Source: Bacteroidales bacterium UBA2030
GTDB taxonomy: Bacteria > Bacteroidota > Bacteroidia > Bacteroidales > TTA-H9
Direction of reading: 5' to 3'
NCBI GenBank assembly: GCA_002332755.1
Contig: DDBO01000191.1
Coordinates: forward strand, 1 to 34,128
Length of the DNA stretch: 34,128 nucleotides
Below, in pieces: positions 16,441 through 25,146 of this stretch. A model generated the notes under the pieces. The model was not told the DNA's origin, ran no database searches, and saw nothing but the letters and a program-made list of their open reading frames with translations. Each line of letters starts with the position of its first letter. Positions within the stretch are counted from its first letter, which is position 1. The translations under genes and the position numbers were made by a program.

Positions 16441-17187
16441 ATGAGACAATTGGCATTTATTTTTATTTTACTGCTTAATGGGCTATGGCTACCGGCACAG
16501 GATTATAACGAGCTGCGAATTCGCCTGAAAAAATCGTACGCTGCCGGCCGGATGAATGATTGGGAACCTCTCATGCGTCAGCTGGAAAAGAATTTTTTAT
16601 CCTCCGAAGATACTAAGTGGCTTGAAGAGCTTGCCTGGGCTGAGTATGGTTATGCTGCTTATTTGTTGCATACCAAACAAGAAGAAAAAGCCAATAAGGT
16701 AATTTCTTCGGCACTCGGGCATGCCGACAGACTATTAAAACTCAACCCCCGCAAAGGATGCTACCTGGCTTTGAAGTCTTCGTTGACAGCCTTTCGCATT
16801 CAGCTGAGACCTATTTCTGCCCCAATTCTGGGTCCACGTTCAGTACGCTTATTGGAAAAAGCTTACGAAATCGACCCCAATAATTACCGGGTTCTGACTG
16901 AAAAAGGACTTGCACGACTCTATGCTCCTTCATGGGCAGGCGGAAACCCTGAAGAGGCTGTTGTGTTTTTCTCGAAAGCGGCCGCAGCCATCGCAAAAAA
17001 CCCCGAGAGTGTTAATAATGATTGGTATTATCTTCACCTAATGGCTTCCTATGGACAAAGTTTACAAAAGACAGGTCGCAATGTGCAGGCTATAGAAATA
17101 TATAGAAAAGTGCTTAATGTGGAGCCTTCTTTTCAATGGGTGAAAAACGAGCTCCTGCCCCGCGCCCTTTCTGAGGCCAAAAACTAA
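16441..17187 (+). CDS. Secreted TPR-like protein, last gene of carotenoid operon
   Basis: This 248-residue protein starts with a signal peptide (QLAFIFILLLNGLWLPAQ, cleavage likely around residue 19-20), so it should be periplasmic. The mature part is almost wholly helical with TPR-like repeats, clearest near the C-terminus: YLHLMASYGQSLQKTGR followed by QAIEIYRKVLNVEPSF. No catalytic residues are apparent. It lies 8 bases behind the glycosyltransferase gene in the same operon, so it is expressed with the carotenoid enzymes, but I recognise no defined role. It could scaffold the pigment machinery or handle its placement in the envelope; that is inference only. Its stop overlaps the convergent CPBP gene by 4 bases. 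Confidence 0.8.
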   Translation: MRQLAFIFILLLNGLWLPAQDYNELRIRLKKSYAAGRMNDWEPLMRQLEKNFLSSEDTKWLEELAWAEYGYAAYLLHTKQEEKANKVISSALGHADRLLKLNPRKGCYLALKSSLTAFRIQLRPISAPILGPRSVRLLEKAYEIDPNNYRVLTEKGLARLYAPSWAGGNPEEAVVFFSKAAAAIAKNPESVNNDWYYLHLMASYGQSLQKTGRNVQAIEIYRKVLNVEPSFQWVKNELLPRALSEAKN

Positions 17188-17813
17188 AAATCAGGGACGT
17201 AGAAATAATGGCCAAAGCCTATGGTATAAATGAAATTCCCATAGAGCGCATGTTCAAGGGTAACAGCCCATAATGAGCCGGTCCGAACATAAGTTTGATA
17301 CCAGAAAATACCCATTAAAACACCTCCCAGCACAGCTATCGGATTGTGAAATAACAGGTGGGCCAGACCGAACAACAATGCATTCATCACCCATAACAGT
17401 TTTTCATTGGTAAACAATGTTTTATAACGTTGGATAAAAAATAACCGATAAATAATTTCCTGAGGCAGTGCTGAAAAAATGGGATAAAAAATCATGATAG
17501 CCAGCCAGAGCCAGGTTTGGGTTCGTGGTAAAATCAGGAAATTTTCAGGTTCAAAATGCAACATATAAAAGGTTAGTCCTAAAGCTACTACCAGGAATCT
17601 TGTGATTATGGTTTGAAGGTAACCATGGAACCGAAGTTCAAATACAGTATGTGGCAGTTTTTTATTAGCTAAAATTACCAGAATCACATAGATGAGCCCG
17701 ACAAGTAATGCTATAAATTTGGGCCCTTGTACCCATCCCAGAGCATAAATTATGGGTGCGAATAAGTACAATAAACCCAATTCAGCATATAGCAAATATC
17801 GTTTTTTAGCCAT
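17184..17813 (-). CDS. CPBP-family (Abi/CAAX-like) intramembrane protein with altered motif 1
   Basis: This 209-residue protein has about six helices and the layout of CPBP glutamic intramembrane proteases. Motif 1 reads SALPQEIIYRLFF. The family consensus is EExxxR, so the first glutamate is Gln118 here while Glu119 and Arg123 remain. Motif 2 is FGLAHLLFH (His152), and motif 3 is EHALYGN (His188, Asn193). The first glutamate activates water in the Rce1 structure, so activity is uncertain. The gene converges on the carotenoid operon, and its TAG stop overlaps that operon's TAA within CTAA at 17184-17187. A 17-base palindrome lies just upstream of its ATG. The function is unknown; an inactive or altered membrane protein is possible. 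Confidence 0.8.
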   Translation of the reverse strand: MAKKRYLLYAELGLLYLFAPIIYALGWVQGPKFIALLVGLIYVILVILANKKLPHTVFELRFHGYLQTIITRFLVVALGLTFYMLHFEPENFLILPRTQTWLWLAIMIFYPIFSALPQEIIYRLFFIQRYKTLFTNEKLLWVMNALLFGLAHLLFHNPIAVLGGVLMGIFWYQTYVRTGSLWAVTLEHALYGNFIYTIGFGHYFYVPDF

Positions 17814-17815
17814 AA

Positions 17816-17832
17816 ATTTACAAGATGTAAAT
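17816..17832. promoter_or_regulatory. 17-base palindrome, candidate operator
   Basis: ATTTACA (17816-17822) and TGTAAAT (17826-17832) are perfect inverted arms around a 3-base spacer. It begins 2 bases beyond the CPBP start codon and lies in the 178-base gap shared with the divergent hybrid kinase gene. It resembles a dimeric repressor site. No regulator gene is adjacent and the composition is AT-rich, so chance remains possible. Confidence 0.35.
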
Positions 17833-17991
17833 GCCTTGTAATTCTTCTTCAGACTTTGTGTATCGTATATTTACTGCAATAACGTAATAAACCCGTTTAC
17901 CTTATAAAAGGGATTCACCAAATTTAACCAAAGTATACAACAGCACGAGGTTTAATTTGTTAATTTAGCACCTAATTGTAAATAGATTTTT

Positions 17992-20900
17992 ATGCTGAAG
18001 AAATGGCTCCTCAATTTAAAAATCAGGCATAAGCTTTCTTTGATGACAGTGGTGGCTGTCCTAAATTTAGCTGGTATGGGGCTGGTAGCCCATTATTTTT
18101 TTAATACATCCAGGGTTATTGCTGTAATATTCAATGCAGAGCGATTGCATACCCTTAGTTTTCAGTCAGCAATGGGCAATTTTTACCGTTACCTACAAAC
18201 CCAGGATACAACAGATTTAAACCATGCTTTTAAGCAAATGGACAGGGCCAATGAAATGGCTGATGTTTTTGGGAAAACTCCGGAATTTATCAAACAACTG
18301 TCGAAGCAAGAGTTGGAGGAAGTATATTTTAGGGTGCTTGGTGAAGCAATGAACAATGACCGTGATTTTGCCCGATTGTTTACATCAAGAGTATATCTTT
18401 TGTTTTCATTGGGTAACAAAGGAATACTCAACAGTTTTGAAATCGCATCCAAAGGGGCGGAAAATGGCTTCAGAATAAAAAGAATGATTCAGGTTTATAT
18501 TCAGCAGCCTGACCCTGTTTTGCTTAAAGAAATCGATGATGCCATAATGCTCACCAATCAATATTATAAAGAATTTGCTCAATCCATTGAGGCGGTGAGC
18601 GAATGGGCCAATCGGCTTTTGCTCGTGGGCATCATTTTGATTACTCTCCTTTTATCGATGGTAGTTATTTTTCTTTCAAATTACATTTCAGGATTTATTA
18701 CCTCGGCTGTACGCAATATTACCGAGGGTTTTGCGCATATATCCCGAGGAAATCTCAAGCGCCGTATCGATGCTTCTTCAAAGGATGAGATGGGACAACT
18801 TGGGCAGGCCTTCAATAAATTACAGGATGCACTTAGTCTTTTGGTTGATCAGACGCGTCAGGTTGCATCAGGGGATTTCACGGTTAAAATTGAACCGCGC
18901 TCAGAAGAAGATGAGTTCAGTAAGTCTTTAATAGTGATGATAGAAAGTTTGTCCCGGGCGGATAAGGCCGCACGGAGGGAAGCGTGGTTTAAAAATGGTC
19001 AAAATGAAATCAATGAACTCTTGCGCGGAGACCAAACCGAAGAAGAAATCTCTGATAAGGTAGTTGCTTTTTTGGCCCGTTATCTGAATGCTCAATCTGG
19101 AGCTGTTTATCTTCTCGGGGATTCGGGAAGAGAACTTATACTTAAAGGTTCTTATGCTTTTGTAAAACGCAAAAGCCTGAGCGATCGTTTTGCCATCGGA
19201 GAGGGAATTGTAGGTCAGGTAGCCAAAAGCAGAAAAATGATTTCGATTACCAATCTTCCTGAGGATTATACCCGCATAACCTCGGCAACCGGCGACACCA
19301 AACCCCGCAATGTTGTAGCCTTCCCATTATTGCATAATAATCAGCTGGCAGGGGTGATAGAATTAGCTTCCATAGAGGAATTCGACGACGATCGTCTGGC
19401 TTTTATTGAAACTGTTGCAGAGAATATTGCTATTAGTATTCTTTCATCGATATCGCGTCGCAAATTGGCCGAGCTGCTCGCTACTACCCAACAACAAGCT
19501 GAAGAGCTACAAACTCAGCAAGAAGAATTGCGTGTGGCCAATGAGGAGCTTGAAGAGCAAACCCGGGTTCTTCGGGAAAGGGAAGCCGAACTGCAGGCTC
19601 AGCAAGAAGAACTCAGGGTTATAAACGAGGAATTGGAAGCAAACACTCAGTATCTTGAGATGCAGAAACGCGAGGTCATGCAGAAAAATGCAGAACTCGC
19701 AGCTGCCAGAGATGAGCTGGAGCGCAAAGCCCGTGAACTCGAAATTACCAGCAAGTATAAGTCGGAGTTTCTGGCCAACATGTCACACGAATTACGTACC
19801 CCCCTGAATAGTTTGCTAATTCTCAGCAACAACCTTTTGCAAAACAAACAGGGCAACTTAACTCCGCAACAACTTGAATCTGTACAAATTATCCGGAAAA
19901 GCGGCAACGACCTGCTCAATCTTATCAATGAAATTTTAGATCTCTCAAAGATAGAATCAGGAAAGATGACGCTTAATTTTGAACAGGTGGATATCCGCCA
20001 GATAGCGGATAACATAGATAAGCAGTTCCGACATCTTGCAGAAGAGAAAAAACTGAATTTTAAAGTTGAGATTGAACCGGGTACCCCTGAAAGCCTGATC
20101 ACTGATCCATTGAGGTTTGAACAAGTTTTACGCAATCTCTTAAGCAATGCAATTAAATTCACCGACAAAGGGCAAGTTGCCATTTTATTTTCGCTGGCAC
20201 CGGCCAACTTCTCCTATCGCCGTCAGGATTTGAGAGGGAAAAGTGTGTTGCAGATTTCGGTAGCTGATACCGGAATAGGTATCCCTAAAGAAAAACAACA
20301 AATTATTTTCGAGGCTTTCCAACAGGCAGACGGGAGTACTTCGCGTAAGTTTGGTGGCACAGGCCTCGGCCTTTCTATATCCAGGGAGATAGTTAAAATA
20401 TTTGGGGGAGAGATACACTTAGAAAGTGAGCCGGGCAAGGGAAGTACTTTTAGTGTGTTTATTCCCATTGAGACGATGCCGGCCCCGTCTGTTGGCGAAA
20501 CCATAGAACCCAATATCTTACCGGAGGAACCCGAGGTTATAATGCCGGTTAAAATTGACACCAGCAGCATCAATCTCGATGAGTGCAGATCAGCGCTTAA
20601 CGACGACCGCGATAATCTCTCACCCAACGACAGAATCATCCTGGTCGTGGAAGATGATGAAAACTTTGCTGCAATTCTCAGAGATGAGTGTCACGAAAAG
20701 GGCTTCAAGTTTTTGTACGCATGTACGGGCGAAATTGGATTGAAAATGGCTGAGGTATATTTACCCGATGCTATTATTCTCGACATACGCCTGCCAGGTG
20801 CCGATGGCATCACTGTACTCGACCACATAAAACGAAATCCCGATCTGCGTCACATACCCGTGCACATGATGTCGGCTTTGGAAGAATCTCTGGATATATT

Positions 20901-21801
20901 CCAAAAAGGCGCTATTGGATACCTTTCCAAGCCCGCAACCCCTGAAAAGATGGAAGCCGCCTTTGCCAATATAGAAACCTTTGTTACCCGAAAGGTACGC
21001 GAGTTGTTGGTAGTGGAAGATAACCCGGAATTGGCAAAGCAAATTGCAGATATAGTAGGGCGCGAAGATGTAAATACCGTAATTGCAGGAACAGGGAAAC
21101 ATGCACTCGAACTTTTGCGCACCCAGCATTTCGACTGCGTTGTGCTCGACCTGGGTTTGCCCGATATGACAGGGTTCGACCTGCTTGAGACTCTCAAAAA
21201 AGAAATGCCCCATGGAACTCCCCCGATTATTATCTATACAGGCCGGGAGCTTACCCGTGAAGAAAACAATAAACTTAGAAAGTACGCTGAAAGTATTATC
21301 GTTAAAGGTGTAAAATCAGAAGAACGCCTCCTCGATGAAACTTCACTCTTCCTGCATCGCGTTGTGAAAAATTTGCCTAAAAATAAACAGGAGGTGATAG
21401 AAAACCTTTATAAAAAGGATGCTGCGCTGGCAGGAAAGAAAGTATTGATTGTTGACGACGACATGCGCAATCTTTATGCCCTTTCAATTGTGCTCGACGA
21501 AAAAGGAATGAAAATCCTTGAGGCCGAAAACGGAGAAGTAGCCCTGAAGACTCTCGAAGAAAATCCAGATATAGACATTGTACTCATGGATATAATGATG
21601 CCGGTAATGGATGGTTTGGAAACTATCCGCCGTATACGCAGGATGCCTGGTTTCGGCCGTCTACCCATCATTGCACTTACTGCCAAGGCTATGAAGGATG
21701 ATTACGATAAATGTCTGGCAGCCGGGGCCAGCGATTATCTTTCTAAACCCATCGATATAGACCGTCTGATTAATCTTATGAATGTTTGGCTTTATAAATA
21801 A
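17992..21801 (+). CDS. Hybrid sensor histidine kinase: HAMP-GAF-coiled coil-kinase-three receivers
   Basis: This membrane-anchored signalling protein has 1269 residues. A first helix is near residues 15-37 and a second near 205-230, enclosing a helical periplasmic sensor domain. A HAMP-like linker follows (ISRGNLKRRIDASSKDEMGQ), then a GAF domain at about 340-480 and a long coiled coil. The coiled coil holds two copies of LQxQQEELRVxNEELE, starting at Leu506 and Leu534, a spacing of 28 residues (four heptads). The HisKA motif is MSHELRTPLN with His599, followed by N-box LLSNAIKFTD and G boxes DTGIGI and GGTGLGLSIS. Three receivers follow with phosphoacceptors Asp931, Asp1053 and Asp1200. There is no HPt or output domain. 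The second hybrid kinase starts 9 bases downstream, so the two probably form one phosphorelay unit. Confidence 0.93.
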   Translation: MLKKWLLNLKIRHKLSLMTVVAVLNLAGMGLVAHYFFNTSRVIAVIFNAERLHTLSFQSAMGNFYRYLQTQDTTDLNHAFKQMDRANEMADVFGKTPEFIKQLSKQELEEVYFRVLGEAMNNDRDFARLFTSRVYLLFSLGNKGILNSFEIASKGAENGFRIKRMIQVYIQQPDPVLLKEIDDAIMLTNQYYKEFAQSIEAVSEWANRLLLVGIILITLLLSMVVIFLSNYISGFITSAVRNITEGFAHISRGNLKRRIDASSKDEMGQLGQAFNKLQDALSLLVDQTRQVASGDFTVKIEPRSEEDEFSKSLIVMIESLSRADKAARREAWFKNGQNEINELLRGDQTEEEISDKVVAFLARYLNAQSGAVYLLGDSGRELILKGSYAFVKRKSLSDRFAIGEGIVGQVAKSRKMISITNLPEDYTRITSATGDTKPRNVVAFPLLHNNQLAGVIELASIEEFDDDRLAFIETVAENIAISILSSISRRKLAELLATTQQQAEELQTQQEELRVANEELEEQTRVLREREAELQAQQEELRVINEELEANTQYLEMQKREVMQKNAELAAARDELERKARELEITSKYKSEFLANMSHELRTPLNSLLILSNNLLQNKQGNLTPQQLESVQIIRKSGNDLLNLINEILDLSKIESGKMTLNFEQVDIRQIADNIDKQFRHLAEEKKLNFKVEIEPGTPESLITDPLRFEQVLRNLLSNAIKFTDKGQVAILFSLAPANFSYRRQDLRGKSVLQISVADTGIGIPKEKQQIIFEAFQQADGSTSRKFGGTGLGLSISREIVKIFGGEIHLESEPGKGSTFSVFIPIETMPAPSVGETIEPNILPEEPEVIMPVKIDTSSINLDECRSALNDDRDNLSPNDRIILVVEDDENFAAILRDECHEKGFKFLYACTGEIGLKMAEVYLPDAIILDIRLPGADGITVLDHIKRNPDLRHIPVHMMSALEESLDIFQKGAIGYLSKPATPEKMEAAFANIETFVTRKVRELLVVEDNPELAKQIADIVGREDVNTVIAGTGKHALELLRTQHFDCVVLDLGLPDMTGFDLLETLKKEMPHGTPPIIIYTGRELTREENNKLRKYAESIIVKGVKSEERLLDETSLFLHRVVKNLPKNKQEVIENLYKKDAALAGKKVLIVDDDMRNLYALSIVLDEKGMKILEAENGEVALKTLEENPDIDIVLMDIMMPVMDGLETIRRIRRMPGFGRLPIIALTAKAMKDDYDKCLAAGASDYLSKPIDIDRLINLMNVWLYK

Positions 21802-21810
21802 TCCTTTCCT

Positions 21811-23406
21811 ATGAGAACGCATCCTGGAGTTAAGCCAAATATCTTATTGGTAGATGATAAGCCCGAAAACCTTATTGCACTGGAGAAAGTGCTCGAAGAT
21901 TTAGATGTGGAGTTTGTCAGGGCTTTATCGGGCAACGAAGGGCTGGCACGATCGCTTCGGGGTGATATCGCTCTGGCTATTGTTGATATTCAGATGCCCG
22001 GTATGGATGGGTACCAAATGGTTTCACTCCTGCGTCAGGGACCTAAAACAAGGCATATTCCGGTGATCTTTGTTTCTGCCATTTATTCCGACGACCTTTA
22101 TATCATCAAAGGATTGGAATCAGGAGGTATTGATTTTATTACTAAACCTATTGTCCCTGAAATTCTTAGAGGTAAGGTGCGTCTGTTTCTCGAAATGCAC
22201 AACCAGCGCCGACAGCTGGAGCAACTCGTGGAGGAATTGCGTCATACCCAACAACAGCTTATCGAAGAACGTGACAGGGCCGAAGCTGCTACAAGAGCTA
22301 AATCCTTATTTCTGGCCAGCATGAGCCACGAAATCAGAACCCCCTTAAATGGCATTATTGGTATTGTCAATATTCTCAAGCAAACTACCGACCCGATAAA
22401 GGTTGCCGAATATCTTGAAATAGTTGAAATATCCGCAGATAATCTTCTAAGTATCATAAACGACATTCTTGATTTTTCGAAAATCGAGAGCCAACAACTT
22501 GAGCTTGAAAATATTCCTTTTCATATCGAAGAGGAAATTCAAAATGTAGTTAAACTACTTCATTTTAAAGCTACTGAGAAGGGTTTGCTACTTAAAGCCG
22601 AAATACCAGGTAATATCCCCTCCTGCGTATTGGGTGATCCTGTACGGTTTAAGCAGATACTCATAAATTTAGTGAATAATGCCATAAAATTTACGGAAAA
22701 GGGATTTATTGAGGTATCAGCTACCCTTCACGACCTGCCCCCCGACCAATGTGTAATTTATTGTGCTGTAAAAGATACAGGTATTGGTATAACTGAAGAG
22801 GGTAAACTCCGGCTTTTCAGAGAATTTAGCCAAACCGATAAATCCATTTCACGGCGCTTTGGAGGAAGTGGGCTGGGCCTGGCCATTAGTAAAAAATTAG
22901 TGGAAATGATGCAGGGAGAAATCGGAGTAGAATCGGAATATGGGAAAGGCTCTACTTTTTGGTTTACAGTTACATTTGGCCGGTGCGATACTCATCATAC
23001 ACCAGGCAAAACCCATTCTGAAATTTCGACGGGAGTCTCGCGTCATAAAAATATTTTATTGGTAGAGGATAACGTAATCAACCAAAAGGTTGCTCTGTTT
23101 GCTTTGCAGAAAATGGGGCATTTTGTTGATGTGGCCGAAAATGGCGAAATATGCCTGCAAAAGGTTAAAGAAAAAGATTATGATGTAGTTCTGATGGATG
23201 TGCAAATGCCCATAATGGATGGATATACTGCTACTCAGCGTATCAGGGCATGGGAAAAAGAAACAGGGCGTAAGCCACTTCGTATTATAGCCATGACGGC
23301 AAATGCCGAAAAGAGTGAGCGTACGTATTGTCTTAGCATCGGAATGGACGAATATATCAGCAAACCTTTCAAGCCGGAGCGGCTGGCAGCCTTACTCGGG
23401 GATTAA
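21811..23406 (+). CDS. Hybrid histidine kinase: receiver-kinase-receiver
   Basis: This is a soluble 531-residue protein with no membrane segment. The N-terminal receiver (ILLVDDKPENL, phosphoacceptor Asp59 in IVDIQMPGMDG, Lys in ITKPI) is followed by a short coiled coil. The kinase core has SHEIRTPLNG with His173, N-box LVNNAIKFTEK, and DTGIGI and GGSGLGLAISKK motifs. A C-terminal receiver (ILLVEDNVINQ, Asp463 in LMDVQMPIMDG, Lys in SKPF) completes it. It starts 9 bases after the larger hybrid kinase, so the N-terminal receiver may accept phosphate from that protein. There is no DNA-binding or enzymatic output, so a separate HPt protein and regulator must exist elsewhere. The stop codon overlaps the convergent helicase stop. 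Confidence 0.93.
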   Translation: MRTHPGVKPNILLVDDKPENLIALEKVLEDLDVEFVRALSGNEGLARSLRGDIALAIVDIQMPGMDGYQMVSLLRQGPKTRHIPVIFVSAIYSDDLYIIKGLESGGIDFITKPIVPEILRGKVRLFLEMHNQRRQLEQLVEELRHTQQQLIEERDRAEAATRAKSLFLASMSHEIRTPLNGIIGIVNILKQTTDPIKVAEYLEIVEISADNLLSIINDILDFSKIESQQLELENIPFHIEEEIQNVVKLLHFKATEKGLLLKAEIPGNIPSCVLGDPVRFKQILINLVNNAIKFTEKGFIEVSATLHDLPPDQCVIYCAVKDTGIGITEEGKLRLFREFSQTDKSISRRFGGSGLGLAISKKLVEMMQGEIGVESEYGKGSTFWFTVTFGRCDTHHTPGKTHSEISTGVSRHKNILLVEDNVINQKVALFALQKMGHFVDVAENGEICLQKVKEKDYDVVLMDVQMPIMDGYTATQRIRAWEKETGRKPLRIIAMTANAEKSERTYCLSIGMDEYISKPFKPERLAALLGD

Positions 23407-25130
23407 TTTTTGAAAAAAGGTATTTCCTTCAATGGGCTTCCTTTGCGACCTTTCTTTTTATTTCCCTTCTTGTTTTTTCTTTGCGATTCTCTTCCCGAAA
23501 ATTCAACCACTATAAGCTCGCCGTTGAAAAAGGTATTCTCCAGGGTATCTTTTATCGGGCGGGCATAATCCGTTTCAACTTCCATATATGTCTGATAATC
23601 CGTAATCTCTATATGTCCGATTCGGGCATCGCGCAAAATACGGTTCTTATTGATAAGTCTTATCAAAACATTGGGATTGATGCGATCGCGGTAGCCCAAT
23701 CCAATTACCAAACGGGTAAACCCTTCTTCCACTTTGCCGGGGGCGCTTTTCTCTCTCTTTTGCCCTTTTTCTCTGGGTTTTAGTTCTGCGCTTTCTTTAC
23801 CAGGCTTAAAGTTGATATCAGGAGCTTTGTCATAATACGCAGAAAATCGATTAAACTCTTCTGCCACAATACGTTTAATTAGGTCTTCTTTGCTAAGCCA
23901 ACTCAATTTTGAATAAATCTCGGGAAGGAATTGACTAATCCGTTCTTCGTCAATAGTGGCATGTTCAATTTTATGAATAACATGAAAGAGCTGACGAGCG
24001 CAGATCTGCTCGCCGGTTGGAACTGCCTTCTGGGTAATGACAATTCCTGCAATTTTTTCGATGGTCTTAAGCTGGCGCAATTCTCGGGTATGTAAAATGC
24101 TGAGCGAAATACCACTTTTCCCGGCCCGCGCCGTTCGTCCGCTACGATGAATATATATTTCGGCTTCGGACGGAAGGCCATAATGAATCACATGGGTTAT
24201 ATCGTCTACATCGAGGCCCCTTGCTGCAACATCGGTAGCTACGAGCATTTGAATAGTCCGGCTGCGAAACCTGTGCATCACCAGGTCACGTTGAGCCTGG
24301 GAAAGGTCTCCGTGCAGGGCATCAGCATTATAACCATCGGCTATGAGTTTGTCGGCAATTTCTTTTGCTTCAGCGCGAGTCTGGCAAAACACCATGCCGT
24401 AGATATCAGGGTATATATCGCAAGCGCGTTTCAGTGCCTGGTATTTATCTTTTGCATGCACCAGATAGTAATAATGCTGAATGTTTTCAGCAGCTCTGTT
24501 GCGTCGCGCCATTTCTATCGTTTCTGTATTTTTCATAAAACGAGAAGCTAACGCCTGCACTTCCCTGGGCATGGTTGCGGAAAACAAAAAGGTGCGTTTT
24601 TCCGTGGGAGTGGCTGAAAAGATTTTTTCAATGTCTTCCTTAAATCCCATCGAAAGCATTTCATCTGCTTCGTCGAGAACGAAATATTTTATTCCGTCGA
24701 GTTTCAGGGCTCCGCGCTCCATAAGGTCAATCACTCGACCGGGTGTGCCTGCCACTATCTGGCTTCCCATTCGAAGGCCCTTGATTTGCTCTTCTATGCT
24801 TGCTCCGCCATATACCGCGGTCACCCGTATGCCTTCCAGGTATTTGGCATAATCCTTCAGGTCATTGCTTATCTGAACACAAAGCTCCCGCGTAGGACTA
24901 AGAATGATTACCTGAGGTTTCTTTGCCGTTTGTTCTGTCAATTGCAGCAATGGCAAGCCATAGGCTGCGGTTTTTCCTGTTCCGGTCTGTGCCAGACCAG
25001 TCAGGTCGTGGGTTGGGTTTAATATTTTGGGGATGATGCTTTCTTGAATAGGGGTTGGCTCCCTATAGCCAAGTTCTTCAACAGCTTTCACTAGTTCGGG
25101 CCTAAGGCCCAGTAATTCAAATAAATTCAT
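23403..25130 (-). CDS. deaD: DEAD-box RNA helicase with DbpA-type C-terminal domain
   Basis: This ATP-dependent RNA helicase of 575 residues probably remodels rRNA or mRNA structure during ribosome assembly or cold growth. It has the Q motif (GYREPTPIQ), Walker A AQTGTGKT (Lys53), PTREL, GG, TPGR, the DEAD box (Asp153-Asp156), SAT (184-186), ATDVAARGLDVDDI and HRSGRTARAGKSG. Residues about 475-550 form a DbpA-like RNA-binding domain (TRLVIGLGYRDRINPNVLIR). The protein ends in a strongly basic lysine-rich tail (RKNKKGNKKKGRKG), which should add non-specific RNA binding. It has its own promoter box at 25196-25203 and a structured leader of about 58 bases with a terminator-like hairpin, which suggests regulation by attenuation. 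CsdA/DeaD is the closest functional name; the symbol is by family. Confidence 0.92.
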   Translation of the reverse strand: MNLFELLGLRPELVKAVEELGYREPTPIQESIIPKILNPTHDLTGLAQTGTGKTAAYGLPLLQLTEQTAKKPQVIILSPTRELCVQISNDLKDYAKYLEGIRVTAVYGGASIEEQIKGLRMGSQIVAGTPGRVIDLMERGALKLDGIKYFVLDEADEMLSMGFKEDIEKIFSATPTEKRTFLFSATMPREVQALASRFMKNTETIEMARRNRAAENIQHYYYLVHAKDKYQALKRACDIYPDIYGMVFCQTRAEAKEIADKLIADGYNADALHGDLSQAQRDLVMHRFRSRTIQMLVATDVAARGLDVDDITHVIHYGLPSEAEIYIHRSGRTARAGKSGISLSILHTRELRQLKTIEKIAGIVITQKAVPTGEQICARQLFHVIHKIEHATIDEERISQFLPEIYSKLSWLSKEDLIKRIVAEEFNRFSAYYDKAPDINFKPGKESAELKPREKGQKREKSAPGKVEEGFTRLVIGLGYRDRINPNVLIRLINKNRILRDARIGHIEITDYQTYMEVETDYARPIKDTLENTFFNGELIVVEFSGRESQRKNKKGNKKKGRKGSPLKEIPFFKN

Positions 25131-25146
25131 AAAATTAAAAAGTCAT

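Noticed and set aside
25135..25146. Three-codon upstream ORF (ATG ACT TTT TAA) just before deaD
   Set aside because: Too short to distinguish from chance in an AT-rich tract, and there is no ribosome binding site.
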